Source: Epiperipatus broadwayi (taxonomy: Eukaryota; Onychophora; Udeonychophora; Euonychophora; Peripatidae). From it: a stretch of 64,000 nt of DNA. Below the pieces are notes generated by a model. It did no database searches and had not been told where the DNA came from. It saw nothing but the letters and a program-made list of their open reading frames with translations. The stretch spans positions 2,172,001-2,236,000 of the forward strand of contig JAQFVV010006310.1 in the NCBI GenBank assembly GCA_028023455.1. Reading direction: 5' to 3'. This document shows positions 1 to 11,012 of this stretch, piece by piece. Position 1 is the stretch's first letter. Each line of letters opens with the position of its first letter. Both the position numbers and the translations under genes were made by a program.

Positions 1-1545
1 ATTGTTTTTGTTAAATTGTAAGAATAAATTGGAATATTGTTGGAATTTAATAATAAATATAGTCTTATTAAAAGCTGTTTTGAGTCATTTTCTTATGTGC
101 TAAATAAAAGTGTATCTGCATAATACTTGCAATAATTTCTTGAGTCCAAAAATTATTTATGAAATCTCAAATTAAATACACTAGATAGACAATTTTAAGC
201 AGATCAGAATATTTCATTATATTTTTAATTTAATAAGAATTATTTATGGAATTGAAACTTCAGACCAAAACATTTTATTTTATGGATGTGTAAAATCACT
301 TTATTCCCAAACTAGTAGGTTTTAATTGCACATTGTTCCATACACATGTAAGTGAATTGCTAAGTATTAAATCTTAGCCTAATTATTGTGTTGTCATGGG
401 TGATGGAAGGACACAAAAGCACCCTTGTCTTTTCATCATTCCGACTGAGATTCTGGATTATAAATTGGCAGTATTATTCAAAATTATGCGTTGTTCTTTA
501 ATAAGGTCATCATCTTGCTAAATATTATAATAGTTGATATGTGGATGAAGACACCTGGAATTTAAATAAGTTAAATGTTTTCTATAGCCAACCAGAATGT
601 CAGTTCTATTGGACAACACAATACTGCCGAGCATTTTGTTAAATATAACAGAGAACCCTGAGATTAGTGTCAGTATTATAAGTGCTCTTAAAGAAAGAAT
701 TAATTCAGTATGATTAATATTACAAGTGTGGCATGGTTAAAGAGATGGAAACTTTTAAATTGTATAATAATCAAATATTGAGATCATATTGACAAATTGC
801 TGAATGTTTTATTGAGTCAGTAATATTAACAATGAAATAAAATCATCATCATCATTGTCGAACAGTGCAAGTACTTATAGCTCAGAGAATGTATTTAGAT
901 AGAGAGAGAATGTTAGTTTATTCTAAATGGTTTTATTAAATCTATTTTATTAATGATAATTATTTTTATTCGATCTCTGTCTGAGCTGCATATCTCTGTA
1001 GCCGAATTATATAACTAACCTAACTAAGAGTTTTCAAATATCATATTAGATAATAGAGGGTTGGAGGCGTCCGAATTATATTTAATAATACCGCTCACTG
1101 ATTTTGCTAGGTTATAGGAATGGCCCGTACGTACGTCGTTTTATATCACATATGTTCCTATCTTTAATTAGGTTAGAATATATATATATAACAAAATCTT
1201 AAAAATATTTTCTATTTATAGTTGGCCAGCAGGCAATAAAATCGATTTATTTGGTTTATCTGTAAAACTATTACATCTGACATATTTTTTGGAAGTCAAT
1301 AAATCTTCTTCTAAATCATATTATACAATCTTATATAAATTAAGAATCATTGGAAATCAACTGTCAAAGTATTTATATATTGTATATTCAATAATACTAC
1401 TCATCAAACTTTCTGCTATTTGAAAATTACTTTAAACTCTACATATGTTTTTATATATAATTATTTAAAGATAGATAAATTGATAGTTTGTGGTCAATCA
1501 TAAATTATTATTTAAAGTCTTTGTCATAAATACATTTTTAAATCT

Positions 1546-1547
<2 letters not shown>
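1..1547. other. AT-rich intergenic DNA, no gene seen
   Basis: I see no supported coding region, RNA gene or dated repeat here. The part around 960-1140 is a little richer in CpG than its surroundings (for example GTACGTACGTCG near 1127) but has no open frame or splice-like structure that I could defend. Confidence 0.5.
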
Positions 1548-1749
<202 letters not shown>

Positions 1750-1829
1750 TACAGTTTGCCAAAAAAGGCTCTTCCATTAGCCAAGCAGCACTCATATTTG
1801 TCATTCTAAGCTCAGTTCAAAAAAAAATA

Positions 1830-3340
1830 AAAAACACAGTCCCATAGAAGTTCAACTTGACATACAAGCAGCTTTTGTTTCCATCTCAATTATCCTACTT
1901 ATTCAAATGCTTGCTAATACTACCATTCTACCTACTCTATTATATCTAATCATCAATCACCTTCTGAATTGTGAGTTGCACATTACTCTTAATGATAGAA
2001 ATTCTTCACTTTTCAATTTTGTGCAGTCAGTCACACAAGTGTCACTCATAAGCTCATTACTTTTTACACTATATAAATCCACTTTTACAACAAATACAGG
2101 ATAAAATTGCTGGAATGCAAATTCAACACATCCAGAAATACATTTCTCTGTATAGCCTACATAGATGACATCACCATCTTCCTGCCTTCTCAGAAATAAC
2201 TCTCCATATTGCAAACCATTCTTAATGACTACATAGCAGCCTACAAACTGCATTTTAATCCCAAAAATTGCTGCATAAACTTTATTCACAAAGAAAAATC
2301 ATGTTTCAAAGTTTTCCAGGGAAATCCCACTCCATTCTTAAGCTTTCCCTTTTATAAAGGTTCCTTGGTATGAGAATAACAATACAAACCAAGTTACAAG
2401 ATTCTGTACTGCAAATTACCAACTCATTTTTAAGGCATACCTATGCCAAAAATCACAAACTATGCACTTAATATCAAATTTTCAAAGATGTTTATTCCTG
2501 CCATTGACTCCATGTGCAATAAATTGCTCTGAGGTCATAAGACTGTATCAATATCCATAAAATAGCTCCACCACCAACCCTTGTGCAATGGCCTAGGCTT
2601 CTATAGCATTCAGGTATTCTATACACAAAAACATTAACTTAATAGCAGTTATTATAAACTGGTTCTAAAATCTCCAGTGCCTGCTGAAAGTAACTTTTAC
2701 GAATAAATTTCTTTCTTTAACACCATATCTCACAGATCTTATTCACCCAATCCTAGTTACTACCAATCAGATCAGCCTCTTCCACAATTCCAAGTACCTT
2801 TACTGTCAAACATATAACCTGACTTTAGCAATGATTACCCTCTCCCCATGCTTAATATATTGCCTTCTCTGTCAATTTAAAAAATGGGCACTAGAACTAA
2901 AGTTTTTTGACTTCCTAATTAGACTCAACCTGCATGTGCTTCCAATATCTGTACAAAAAATACTGACCCATTCTGTGGGCTATGCCATGAAACTGAAGAG
3001 ACTCAACAACATCTTCTCAATGACTGCTGAGCACTAAACGTTGCATGAAAAATTATGTTAAATGCATATAGGCAGTCCACTACTTTCATCCTTTCCAATG
3101 ATTACACATTCCTGCAGCATGTGCAGCCACATTTTACCCTGTTTGCCTTCTGGTGTCCCTATTGCATTTTCTCATTAGGCAACAATACCAGGAGACATCT
3201 ATCCACATTTATTAATAAATTACACCAACTAAAAGTATGGGATAACAACATAGACTCCTCCCTCTGGACATTTTTGTGGTACCTTGGCCATTCATTAGAG
3301 TGCAGTCCAACCTATAAGCAACCACAAACACAGTAGACAG
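1830..3340 (+). pseudogene. decayed non-LTR retrotransposon (LINE) reverse transcriptase, 3' part
   Basis: Conceptual translation across several frames gives parts of a LINE ORF2 in the right order. Near 2027-2080 the residues QVSLISSLLFTLY match the conserved motif usually read as QGSxLSPLLF. The catalytic loop is at 2155-2180 as AYIDDITIF (YIDD for the usual YADD). It is followed by LNDYIAAYKLHFNPK at about 2200-2265. A C-terminal cysteine-histidine motif, FCGLCHETEETQQHLLNDC, lies at 2971-3033. Such an RT copies its own RNA into nicked DNA. At least four frame changes and internal stops show that it is dead. The endonuclease and 5' half are missing. The long AAT run starting near 3737 may be, or have grown from, its 3' tail. 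The clade is uncertain (CR1/I/R4-like are all possible); the assignment to a LINE is firm. Confidence 0.8.
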
Positions 3341-3735
3341 TTAATAACAATTATCTTTGACATTTCATCTGCTTCATAATACATCTAGCTTCATGAAAAA
3401 CTATATTCCAGACACTTATTACAATAGTTCAATACTAAGAAGACTATTTAACTAGACCAGTCAAACTCAAGGCAAATAAACATTAATTCAAAGGTTATGA
3501 ACATTTCTTTTTTATATATATCCAATATATGATATACAAAAAAGTACCATTAACAACAATCATGTGCAATTACCAATGCTCATATAATTGTACTGTAATC
3601 AGCAATGTTAATCAAATTTATGTGATAACAATCATTATACTTGAAATGCCTTCGTAACTTTGGCAAAACTCTCGTAAAACCTATGTAACATATCTTTTGG
3701 TTAATAAAGTATATTGTTGAATAATAATAATGAGT

Positions 3736-4069
<334 letters not shown>

Positions 4070-4407
4070 TATTCAGTAGCAAAAGACCATTTGTTCACTA
4101 CCAAGTTAAAAGTTCTAGTTTTCCATGCTCCAAAAGTACTCAAAACCTAAGCCTGACAAGGAAAAACCACATCACAATATACCTTTTTCAATTTTCAGTG
4201 ACTTAATAATTAATTAATAATTTTGTGCTACATTTTTAATTTAAAAATTCAAGTAAAATTGTTACCCAAAGATAATTTTAGAAAACAATATGGAGACAAA
4301 GCCATCACATGATCAAATGCTTTCCACCAATATTACCAGCACAGAGTTTCAAAATCCAAAGTACAGTTAAACATAAGCTTATTTTTAATTCTATTGTAGT
4401 AAATTAT

Positions 4408-4497
4408 GATCTTATGTGTCATAGCATCAGCTGGGAAGCAAACCTGCTAACCCGGGACAACTGTTTGTAAAGCAGCTGTCACTGACCTTTCGACCTA
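4408..4497 (-). repeat. tRNA-derived SINE fragment (family T1)
   Basis: Read on the minus strand, the piece has an A-box-like GGTCGAAAGGTCAGTGACAG, then a B-box-like CAGGTTTGCTTCCCAGC, and ends TGATGCTATGACACATAAG. The same end recurs at 10917-11012 and partly at 53505-53560. It interrupts the homology between copy 1 of the VNTR-tailed element and its duplicated half, so it inserted later. It is not a functional tRNA gene: arms do not pair cleanly. Confidence 0.6.
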
Positions 4498-5576
4498 TTT
4501 TTTTATTCAAACTTTTAATTAAAATCAAGTTAATTTTTTTGTAAAAAAGCCATCTGATGACCAGTGTCTGCTGACAATAATATCAGCACAGAGTTTCAAA
4601 GTCCAAAGGGCTTATTTTTAATGTTATTGTACTAATAAAATTTTGTTTCAAGCTCCCAGCAATTAATTCACTTGCTCACAAAGTTGACAGGTTCTGGCTG
4701 TTTATACTTACAAAGAAGTCAAAACTTTAGGCTAGCAAAAAAAAAAAAAAACTATTTTAAATACCTTTTTCAATTTCCAATCTAGTTGATAATTTATTGC
4801 CAATTTTGTGTTAAATTTTTCATTCAAATTTTCAACTAACATCAAGTTATTAGATAATTTCAAAAAAACATAAGTCACTTCCAATAGCAAAGATAAATGC
4901 AACTACCTATCCAGATTTACCATCTTCCTATGTCTGACCCTCTAACCATGAATTTCACAGTTAAATCACACCAAAAGCCTCACTTGGTCTCTATCTTTAA
5001 CACAGCCTGACACAGAATCTGCCCAATCTATGTCAAACTCCAACTTAACAATATCAACAAGTTCTAACATAACTGTACCAGCATCCCCCTCTGGAAATCT
5101 GAATCCACACTTAAACCCCATCAAAAACCTTACTCAGCCTCTACCTTTAACACACAGATAAACCCAGAGTCTAACTAACCCTATCACTAACTCCAACTTA
5201 ACAATTGTAACCAATTCTAACATACATTTTAACCTCTCTCCCTGGAACATTCATCTATTCAAATGCAACAGAAATCAGGCATGGTGGGATTGTACCAATT
5301 ATGAAAGCAATCACACCACGTTTTCCACCCACACCAACACCCTCCTCAACCCACATTACTAATGAAACCAAGAGGAAAACCTAGTCACCCAAAGAAGATC
5401 CAGCACCTTAAAAAATCAGAAATTACACATTGATCTCATATCAGTGTGGACCTCACAGACAATTGCCACACTGTCATGAAAATTCTAGTTTTTTGCCTAT
5501 GTTACCCAGGTAACCCAACTACATAAATTTAAATATTTGCATCTGTAGATACAGTAGTCCAGAGCATGTGAAATTT

Positions 5577-6075
5577 GTAATTTTGTGTAAATCAATAAAA
5601 TAACTTTTATATATGTAAAAACCTACAACTACAGATTGCCCATGTAACCATGGCAATCCAAGTTATGTAAAACCCTTGTAACTAATCCACAGCATATAAA
5701 AATTCTTGTAATCTTATGTAAATAAATCAATCAACTCGTACATGCATAAATCTACAACTACAGATTGCCCATATAACCACTGCAATCCATGCCATGTAAA
5801 ATCCTTGTAACTAATCCACAGCATAAAAAATTCTTGTAATCTCATGTAAATCAATAAATCAATTTTTACATATGTAAACCTAAATCTACAGATTGCCCTT
5901 GTAACCACAGCAATCCAAGCAATGTAAAACCCTTGTAAATAATCCACAGTATGTAAAAATTCCTGCAATCCTGTGTAAACAAATAAATCAATTTTTATAT
6001 ATGTAAATCTACAACTACAGATTGCCCATGTAAACACAGCAGTCTAAACGATGTAAAACTTTTGTAACTCTCTAA
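5577..6075 (+). repeat. ~129-bp tandem array, four units, in the 3' end of element copy 1
   Basis: The landmark ACAGATTGCC recurs at 5631, 5760, 5889 and (as ACAGATTGCC) 6017, giving periods of 129, 129 and 128 bp. Each unit contains GTAAAACCCTTGTAACTAAT, CCACAG and an AATAAATCAA polyadenylation-like word. The minus-strand 107-aa frame (5714-6037) exists only because 129 is a multiple of three. Confidence 0.93.
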
Positions 6076-6110
6076 GACAAACAAAGTTTATCTTTGAAAC
6101 ATAATAATAA

Positions 6111-6855
6111 TAATAATGATGAGGATGATGATGGACAAAAAGAGGAGCAAAATGTTTTATTTACCAAATAGAATTAAAATATTTCTACATTAAGTATGAA
6201 TTTAATTTCAAAATCTATTGATACTTCTAGAACACTTGCTGATCTTTTCGGTTAATGTGAGATTTTAGGACGCTGTCTTTTAATTTCTTCTGCAGAAAAC
6301 TTCTTTCTGAATTACTTCAACATTGCTCTTCAATATATTCTATCCTCTGCTACATTCTCTCAATAAAAACAATTAATATTGCATTTTTTTAAAATGTCCT
6401 TGAGGTAATTTTTATAACAATCTCTCCCACAAAAACAGTGCTTATGTTCACATAAAACACACTTTTAGGAAGTCTTGTATTGTTCACGTATTTCATAATA
6501 CAATCCAAAGAAGACGTGATTTTACTGTAGTGGATTCTATAGTACCACGCTGTGTATAGACGATATGCACTTATGTTTTTAAATAGAAGTAAACAAAAAA
6601 AGTTTCTTTTGTTTTATAATTAAAATAATTTTACATAAAATTGAGAAATATATTTTTAGTTTTCCATATTTAATTCTAATATACAAAATTAACAAAGCGT
6701 ATGACACACTTGAATGAGAAGCTATAAAGATACGCAGAAATTATTACAAGCTAAGCGCTTTCTAGGCCTTTTGTCTCATATTCATAGCGGTACTGTGAGC
6801 TGCAGAACGAAGAAATAGGGCAAGGAAACAAAACAGTATGCAAAGCGTCTGCAAA
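6111..6855. other. AT-rich DNA and probable 3' flank of the Penelope-like element
   Basis: No gene is visible from about 6150 to 6700. The last 150 bases (about 6700-6855) contain GCTAAGCGCTTTCTAGGCC, which partly resembles the sequence downstream of the Penelope fragment near 20100 (GAAAGCGCTCGGC), so the untranslated 3' end of the element probably lies here. Confidence 0.4.
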
Positions 6856-6859
6856 TGAA

Positions 6860-7812
6860 CTAGATAGTCCAACGTTTGGAGATGTCAAAGCAGGTATCTC
6901 GTCTATTGATGGAGTTATTATTGCCATTAATAAAATATGCTTCTCTGATTTTCCGCTTGATGTCATTTTTCTCAATACAGACTATTTTAGGGCTGGAAGG
7001 TTCAAACAAATGTCCTGTCTTCTTGGAATGCTCTAAAAATGTTGATGAATTATCATTGTTTTTCATAGCTCTATTATATGTATATATGTGTTGTGCTGTC
7101 CTGTTGATTATGCCTGTTTTGGTTTCTCCAAAATAAATGGCCCGGCAACCAGGTTATGGGCAAGATATGCTGTAAACGACGTGGGGAGTCTGAGAAGGTT
7201 CAATTTTGTCCTTAGAGTTATTGATTAGACGATTAGTGCATGGGGGTGTATGAAAGCTAATTTTAAATTTATTGGACAAAACCTTGATTAATTGATAGGA
7301 GATTTTAGGTATGTGGTGAAGAGTAATATATGGAAGTTTAATATTGCTTTTATTGTCAGTGATTTTCCTATAAAATTGTTTGATTTTATTGTTAATAGTG
7401 TTGAGTTTATAGCCTGCTTGTAGTAGGTCTTTGGTGTAAAGATGTATATTATTTTTTCTATCTGCCTCAAACTTGCACAGCTGCATATTTCTATATAAAA
7501 ATGCTTGCAGTCCTGCCAATTTGTGAGAGCTTGGAGAGTTGGAGTGTGGGTGTATAAAACCTCTGATTTCAAAGAGCTTTATTATCATTGAATAATTTAT
7601 ACCTCTCTTATCGCGTGTTAACTTAAGGTCAAGGTAATTTAGACTTTGGAATGCGTCTTCTGCTGTGGAATTGATAGTTAGATTAGTATTACGTGTTAAC
7701 TCTTGTGTAATACTATTTATAGTGTGCTGGTTGGCTAAAATAAATATATCATCTACGTACCGCATGTATATAGTGTGAGGGCTGTCAGCTTGATATTTGG
7801 ACACGATTAGTC
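6860..7812 (-). pseudogene. Penelope-like element, RT end plus GIY-YIG endonuclease (5'-truncated)
   Basis: One continuous minus-strand frame runs from about 7812 to 6860, broken by a single in-frame TAA at 7154-7156. It starts just before the catalytic RT loop, MRYVDDIFIL (YVDD at 7759-7748), and continues through the RT thumb-like region (FIHPHSNSPSSHKL, then a K/N/I-rich linker). The C-terminal GIY-YIG nuclease begins as VVYSISCP, passes the stop, and continues PGCRAIYFGETKTG, then a helix with RTAQH and the conserved C-terminal KRKIREAYFI. In this family the RT copies the element RNA and the GIY-YIG domain nicks the target. The RT palm motifs upstream of YVDD are absent, so the copy is 5'-truncated and inactive. 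Only one stop in about 315 codons suggests moderate age. The start has no ATG; the first visible codons follow a TAA. It is the same subfamily as the fragment at 19840-19987 and distinct from the palindromic copies at 59-61 kb. Confidence 0.9.
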
Positions 7813-10240
7813 TTTAGTAAAATTAAAGCTTTTTAAAGTTAAATATTACTTATATATATGTAAAGTAAATTTTTTTTCATCTGAAATTTTTATTTTTAAT
7901 TAAGCAAAATCAAAATCGGGTTACAGTCAGTACTTTTTTTATTTGTTTGCTTAAATGTTTGTCAGTCCTAGAAATATTGAGTTTTTGCGAGAATTATTTT
8001 ATTGCAATATATATATTTTCAGTTTTCATTTACATAAGCTGCAAACGTGTGTGTATATGCTTGAAATATTGACTTTTTGGATAATTATTTACTTATGAAT
8101 TGCAAGTTAAAGCCTTACATACATATATATATATATATGCTTGTTCGCGTTATAAAATATTCGTAGTGAGGTCGTTTTTGTTTTGCAATTCTATAAAAAT
8201 TACGATATATTTATGCTTTCAATATTAAATAACGTTTTATTATTTTTTTGACGTAATATTCTAAAATCGTTGATTTTGCTTTACTCATTTATAAAAGACT
8301 CCCTCGTTAGTCAATTACAAATCAAATTAATTTTATAAAAAATATATATACATATTTATTTTATTTATTATTTTCTATTATACTTATTCCAAACAATATT
8401 TACGAATATTTATAAGCAAAAAATGTATAGTGGGGTTTTCAAAGTCGTAAAGAAACCTAAAAAATAGCTCAAATCTAAAGCAAATTGTTTATAGTACTTG
8501 TTATTTAAGTTTATTCTGGATGGTTTGGTAACATGATAAAGTGACAGATTCTGGGACTCAAGTTGTTACTTCTGGTGTTCTTAATATCTTACGGAACTCC
8601 CTAACAATAATACTATTCGATTATTTATTTTATTTTGAATCGTAAGTTTAAAAATTAAATAATTTTAAAGCTTTTTCTGGACGTATTTTTGCTACATATA
8701 TACTCATACAAACGCAGTAGAAATATATATATAAATTCAAGCCTATTTCTTTTAAATAACTGAATATTTCAATATAATTTTGTATTTAAAGAATTCCATT
8801 TTATGTTAAATTTTCTACAGGCAAGCAGGTAATATCTAAGTATCAGAATTCTATAACCAAGTCATAACAATTGATCAACGTTAGCGGTTATTACATCAGT
8901 GGTTACCTTTGAACACAATTTATTATAGCAATTTAATTTTAGAGTTATAGGCATAAATTTTAATGATTATATTATTGGAAAATATTTACAAAAAAAATTG
9001 TTTACTAGCCGCGTTTAATCTTAATTTAGATCAGTCTAAAGTCTTTTTAAAGATTTTTCCATCTTTAAGTACTTTTCATTGACATATTTTTTGCGTAATA
9101 TTCATATATATATATTTCTCGGAATAAATAAAATAGAAAGTAATAATTAAATTAAATACATATCTATAATTTTTATAAAGTTAATTTGATTTATAATTAT
9201 TTAACTAGTGAATAGTTTAAGAACGTACTTGTGCGTGAGTGTGTGTATAAAAGAATTTATGAGAATGATAAAGTAGATTTTATTTGTAATATAAGACCTT
9301 ATATTACGCCTCTTCTCACTTGCTTGTTAAATATTAAAATAAAAAATAATTCGTTTTTGATAAATTATTAATAAAAATAATAAAAGCGAAAAGATAAATC
9401 AATTTTATTTAAAAATTATACATTTCATTTTTTTTTGTTTGGAAAAATGTATTTTTTTTTTTTAAATTGATAAGTTAAAAACTTGCGTTCTGTTTTAAAT
9501 GTCAGAGTTTGTGCAGTGGTAAATAGATACTAGAAAAAATTCGATTAAGCGGGTGGTAAACAACAGCAAATTATTACCAACGAGATCATACGCTAATATC
9601 TTACACTTTTACGAACACATAAATATTAAGCTGTGCGCTCACACATGCAGATTATATATACTTTCAAGTTCATATATATTTGCAGTTTTTTTTTTTTTTT
9701 AAATTCCTCATGTACTATTGTAAACTTAGAATGTATAATTTATTGATAAGATTTTCTATTTAAAGTTATTAATTTAAGCGACAAAACAAGCATTTTAGAT
9801 TTATTACCTTTTATAATAATAATAAAAATAAAACAGAAAATTAATTAATAATAGTCTTTAATGTGAAAACATTTAATCTATATAATGTTAATAAAATCTT
9901 TGGATTTTCCAACCTCTCTTTATATTTTTTAATGTAACTTTTTTATTTCTAGCTCGATTTCTTTAAGTATCTTTAAAGATGTCATAGTATAAAATTAAAT
10001 TTGATATGGTGCAAAAATTAGACAGTGAGTCAAAAATTATAATCAAACAATAAAAAATAATATTTGACCAATCTCGGCAATATTTATTTTGCTACCAAAA
10101 ATAAAGCGCTATTAAACAAACAGTCTGAACAGTTAACGCTAAGTGATATAAATGAACGTTATTGGCTAACAAGTTTTAAAATATCAGTTTTCACCCAGTC
10201 CAGTAATTTTCTATAATTTTTTTTATTACTTATTTGTGAT
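7813..10240. other. AT-rich DNA, no gene seen
   Basis: I see only AT-rich sequence with short TA runs (for example 8120-8140 and 8344-8355) and T homopolymers (9670-9700). No open frame above noise, no recognisable repeat end and no RNA gene. Confidence 0.5.
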
Positions 10241-10249
10241 ATACTACAC

Positions 10250-10760
10250 TATAACCATTTTTAAAATCCATTCTCTTAGTAGGTTTGAATCCAAAGTTCA
10301 CTGTAGATAAGTTACAATGATTTTAGTAAAGATTTTGTATAAATCTAATATGAAGACTGATAGATCCATAATTTTTAATATCTTCCTTTTTTTTAAATAT
10401 CATTATCACTACTGCATTTTTTCAATCATGTGGAATGTATTTATGAATATATTTATCATTAAGATATTTGGTATACTGCTTTGATAACAATTTCTCTATT
10501 TTTTCCGGTGATTTTTTAAAAGTATTGATAGTAAGTCCAAAAATAATAATAATGATTATTATTCTGAAATTCATAAACAGTTTGAGCACTTAATGTGACA
10601 TGGCTGGATTGTGATTCATGAACCTAAAACGTATGCACTTTACATCTGCACCGAATCCCTACAGGTTATTAATTGCTGGATGTTTTCCATTCTTTTTAAA
10701 TTCAATTGCAGATTTCATTTCTTTTAAAGTGCTTAAAATTTCAAGATATTGTAATGCCTA
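10250..10760 (-). pseudogene. RTE-type LINE remnant (start of RT domain)
   Basis: The minus strand from about 10450 to 10265 translates, with stops, to IPHD-stop-KNAVVIMIFKK, then EDIKNYGSISLHIRF, then NFGFKPTKR. This corresponds to the opening of the RTE reverse transcriptase, usually IPxDWKNAxVIxIFKKGD, NYRPISL and FxQPRExAGFR. Further 5' on the same strand, near 10745-10715, LEILSTLKEMKSA matches the short LKEMK segment found just ahead of that region. The catalytic loop and everything 3' of about 10250 are not seen, and the upstream part (10760-11400) is basic and AT-rich but not clearly assignable. Multiple stops and frameshifts make it an old, dead copy. A T1 SINE lies inside the putative upstream portion at 10917-11012. 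Confidence 0.7.
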
Positions 10761-10916
10761 CTTTCTTTTCTTTTCTTTTTTATAACTACATAGTTCTTTT
10801 AGAAAATTTCCCCACATTTTGTGAAGTAGAATTTGATTATGGTAATAGTATAATTTTTAGCTTCTTATTACCAAATAATAAATTCCTTGAAATATTCAAA
10901 TGTTTGTAGTTTTTTT

Positions 10917-11012
10917 CATATGTCATAGCATCGGCCGGGACGCAAACCCACAACCGTCTGCAACCAACTACTTGCTTGCAAGCGGCTGCGATGATCTCTC
11001 GGCTAACAACGT
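10917..11012 (-). repeat. tRNA-derived SINE (family T1), best-preserved copy
   Basis: This GC-rich block stands out from its surroundings. On the minus strand it begins TTAGCCGAGAGATCATCGCA (A-box-like), has a possible anticodon arm CGCTTGCAAGC, a long variable region, a B-box-like GGGTTTGCGTCCCGGCC, and ends GATGCTATGACATATG. The end matches the copy at 4408-4497. The long variable region recalls a class II tRNA ancestor, but the parent cannot be named by eye. Confidence 0.65.

Larger units (their letters stand above)
4075..6110 (+). mobile_element. unclassified retroelement-like family, copy 1 (VNTR-tailed)
   Basis: This stretch is homologous, block by block, to 23822-25310. Shared blocks include TTTGTTCAC..AAGTT plus CAAAAGTACTCAAAA (4088-4160 and 24525-24590), GACCAGTGTCTG (4560 and 24461), CTCACAGACAATTGCCACAC (5452 and 24647) and a four-unit ~129-bp array followed by an end reading AAAGTTTATC..TTGAAACATAA plus a short AAT run. 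The first part (4085-4870) is itself a diverged tandem of two units, with a tRNA-derived SINE inserted at 4408-4497. Between 4920 and 5430 the DNA is C/A-rich and looks like decayed coding sequence with two ~130-bp internal repeats, ending in a basic KPRGKPSHPKK-like stretch that aligns with the AT-hook of copy 2. No RT or transposase domain is visible. A non-LTR-type 3' end (AATAAA-like signals, AAT tail) is inferred. Confidence 0.6.

Noticed and set aside
5714-6037. 107-codon minus-strand frame with internally repeated protein
   Set aside because: The ~129-bp tandem unit is a multiple of three, so any open frame repeats; the plus-strand element explains the sequence.
5577-6075. CRISPR-like array
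   Set aside because: The ~129-bp units are contiguous and diverged, with no repeat-spacer alternation; the sequence is eukaryotic.
6751-6975. Minus-strand frame overlapping the Penelope C-terminus
   Set aside because: It is an alternative frame of the same element; the KRKIREAYF frame is the real one.
6876-7136. Plus-strand frame beginning with a serine-leucine-rich peptide
   Set aside because: Antisense of the Penelope GIY-YIG domain.
10550-10680. Host exon around a mixed-composition patch
   Set aside because: It lies between two RTE motifs on the minus strand and is better explained as part of that decayed LINE.
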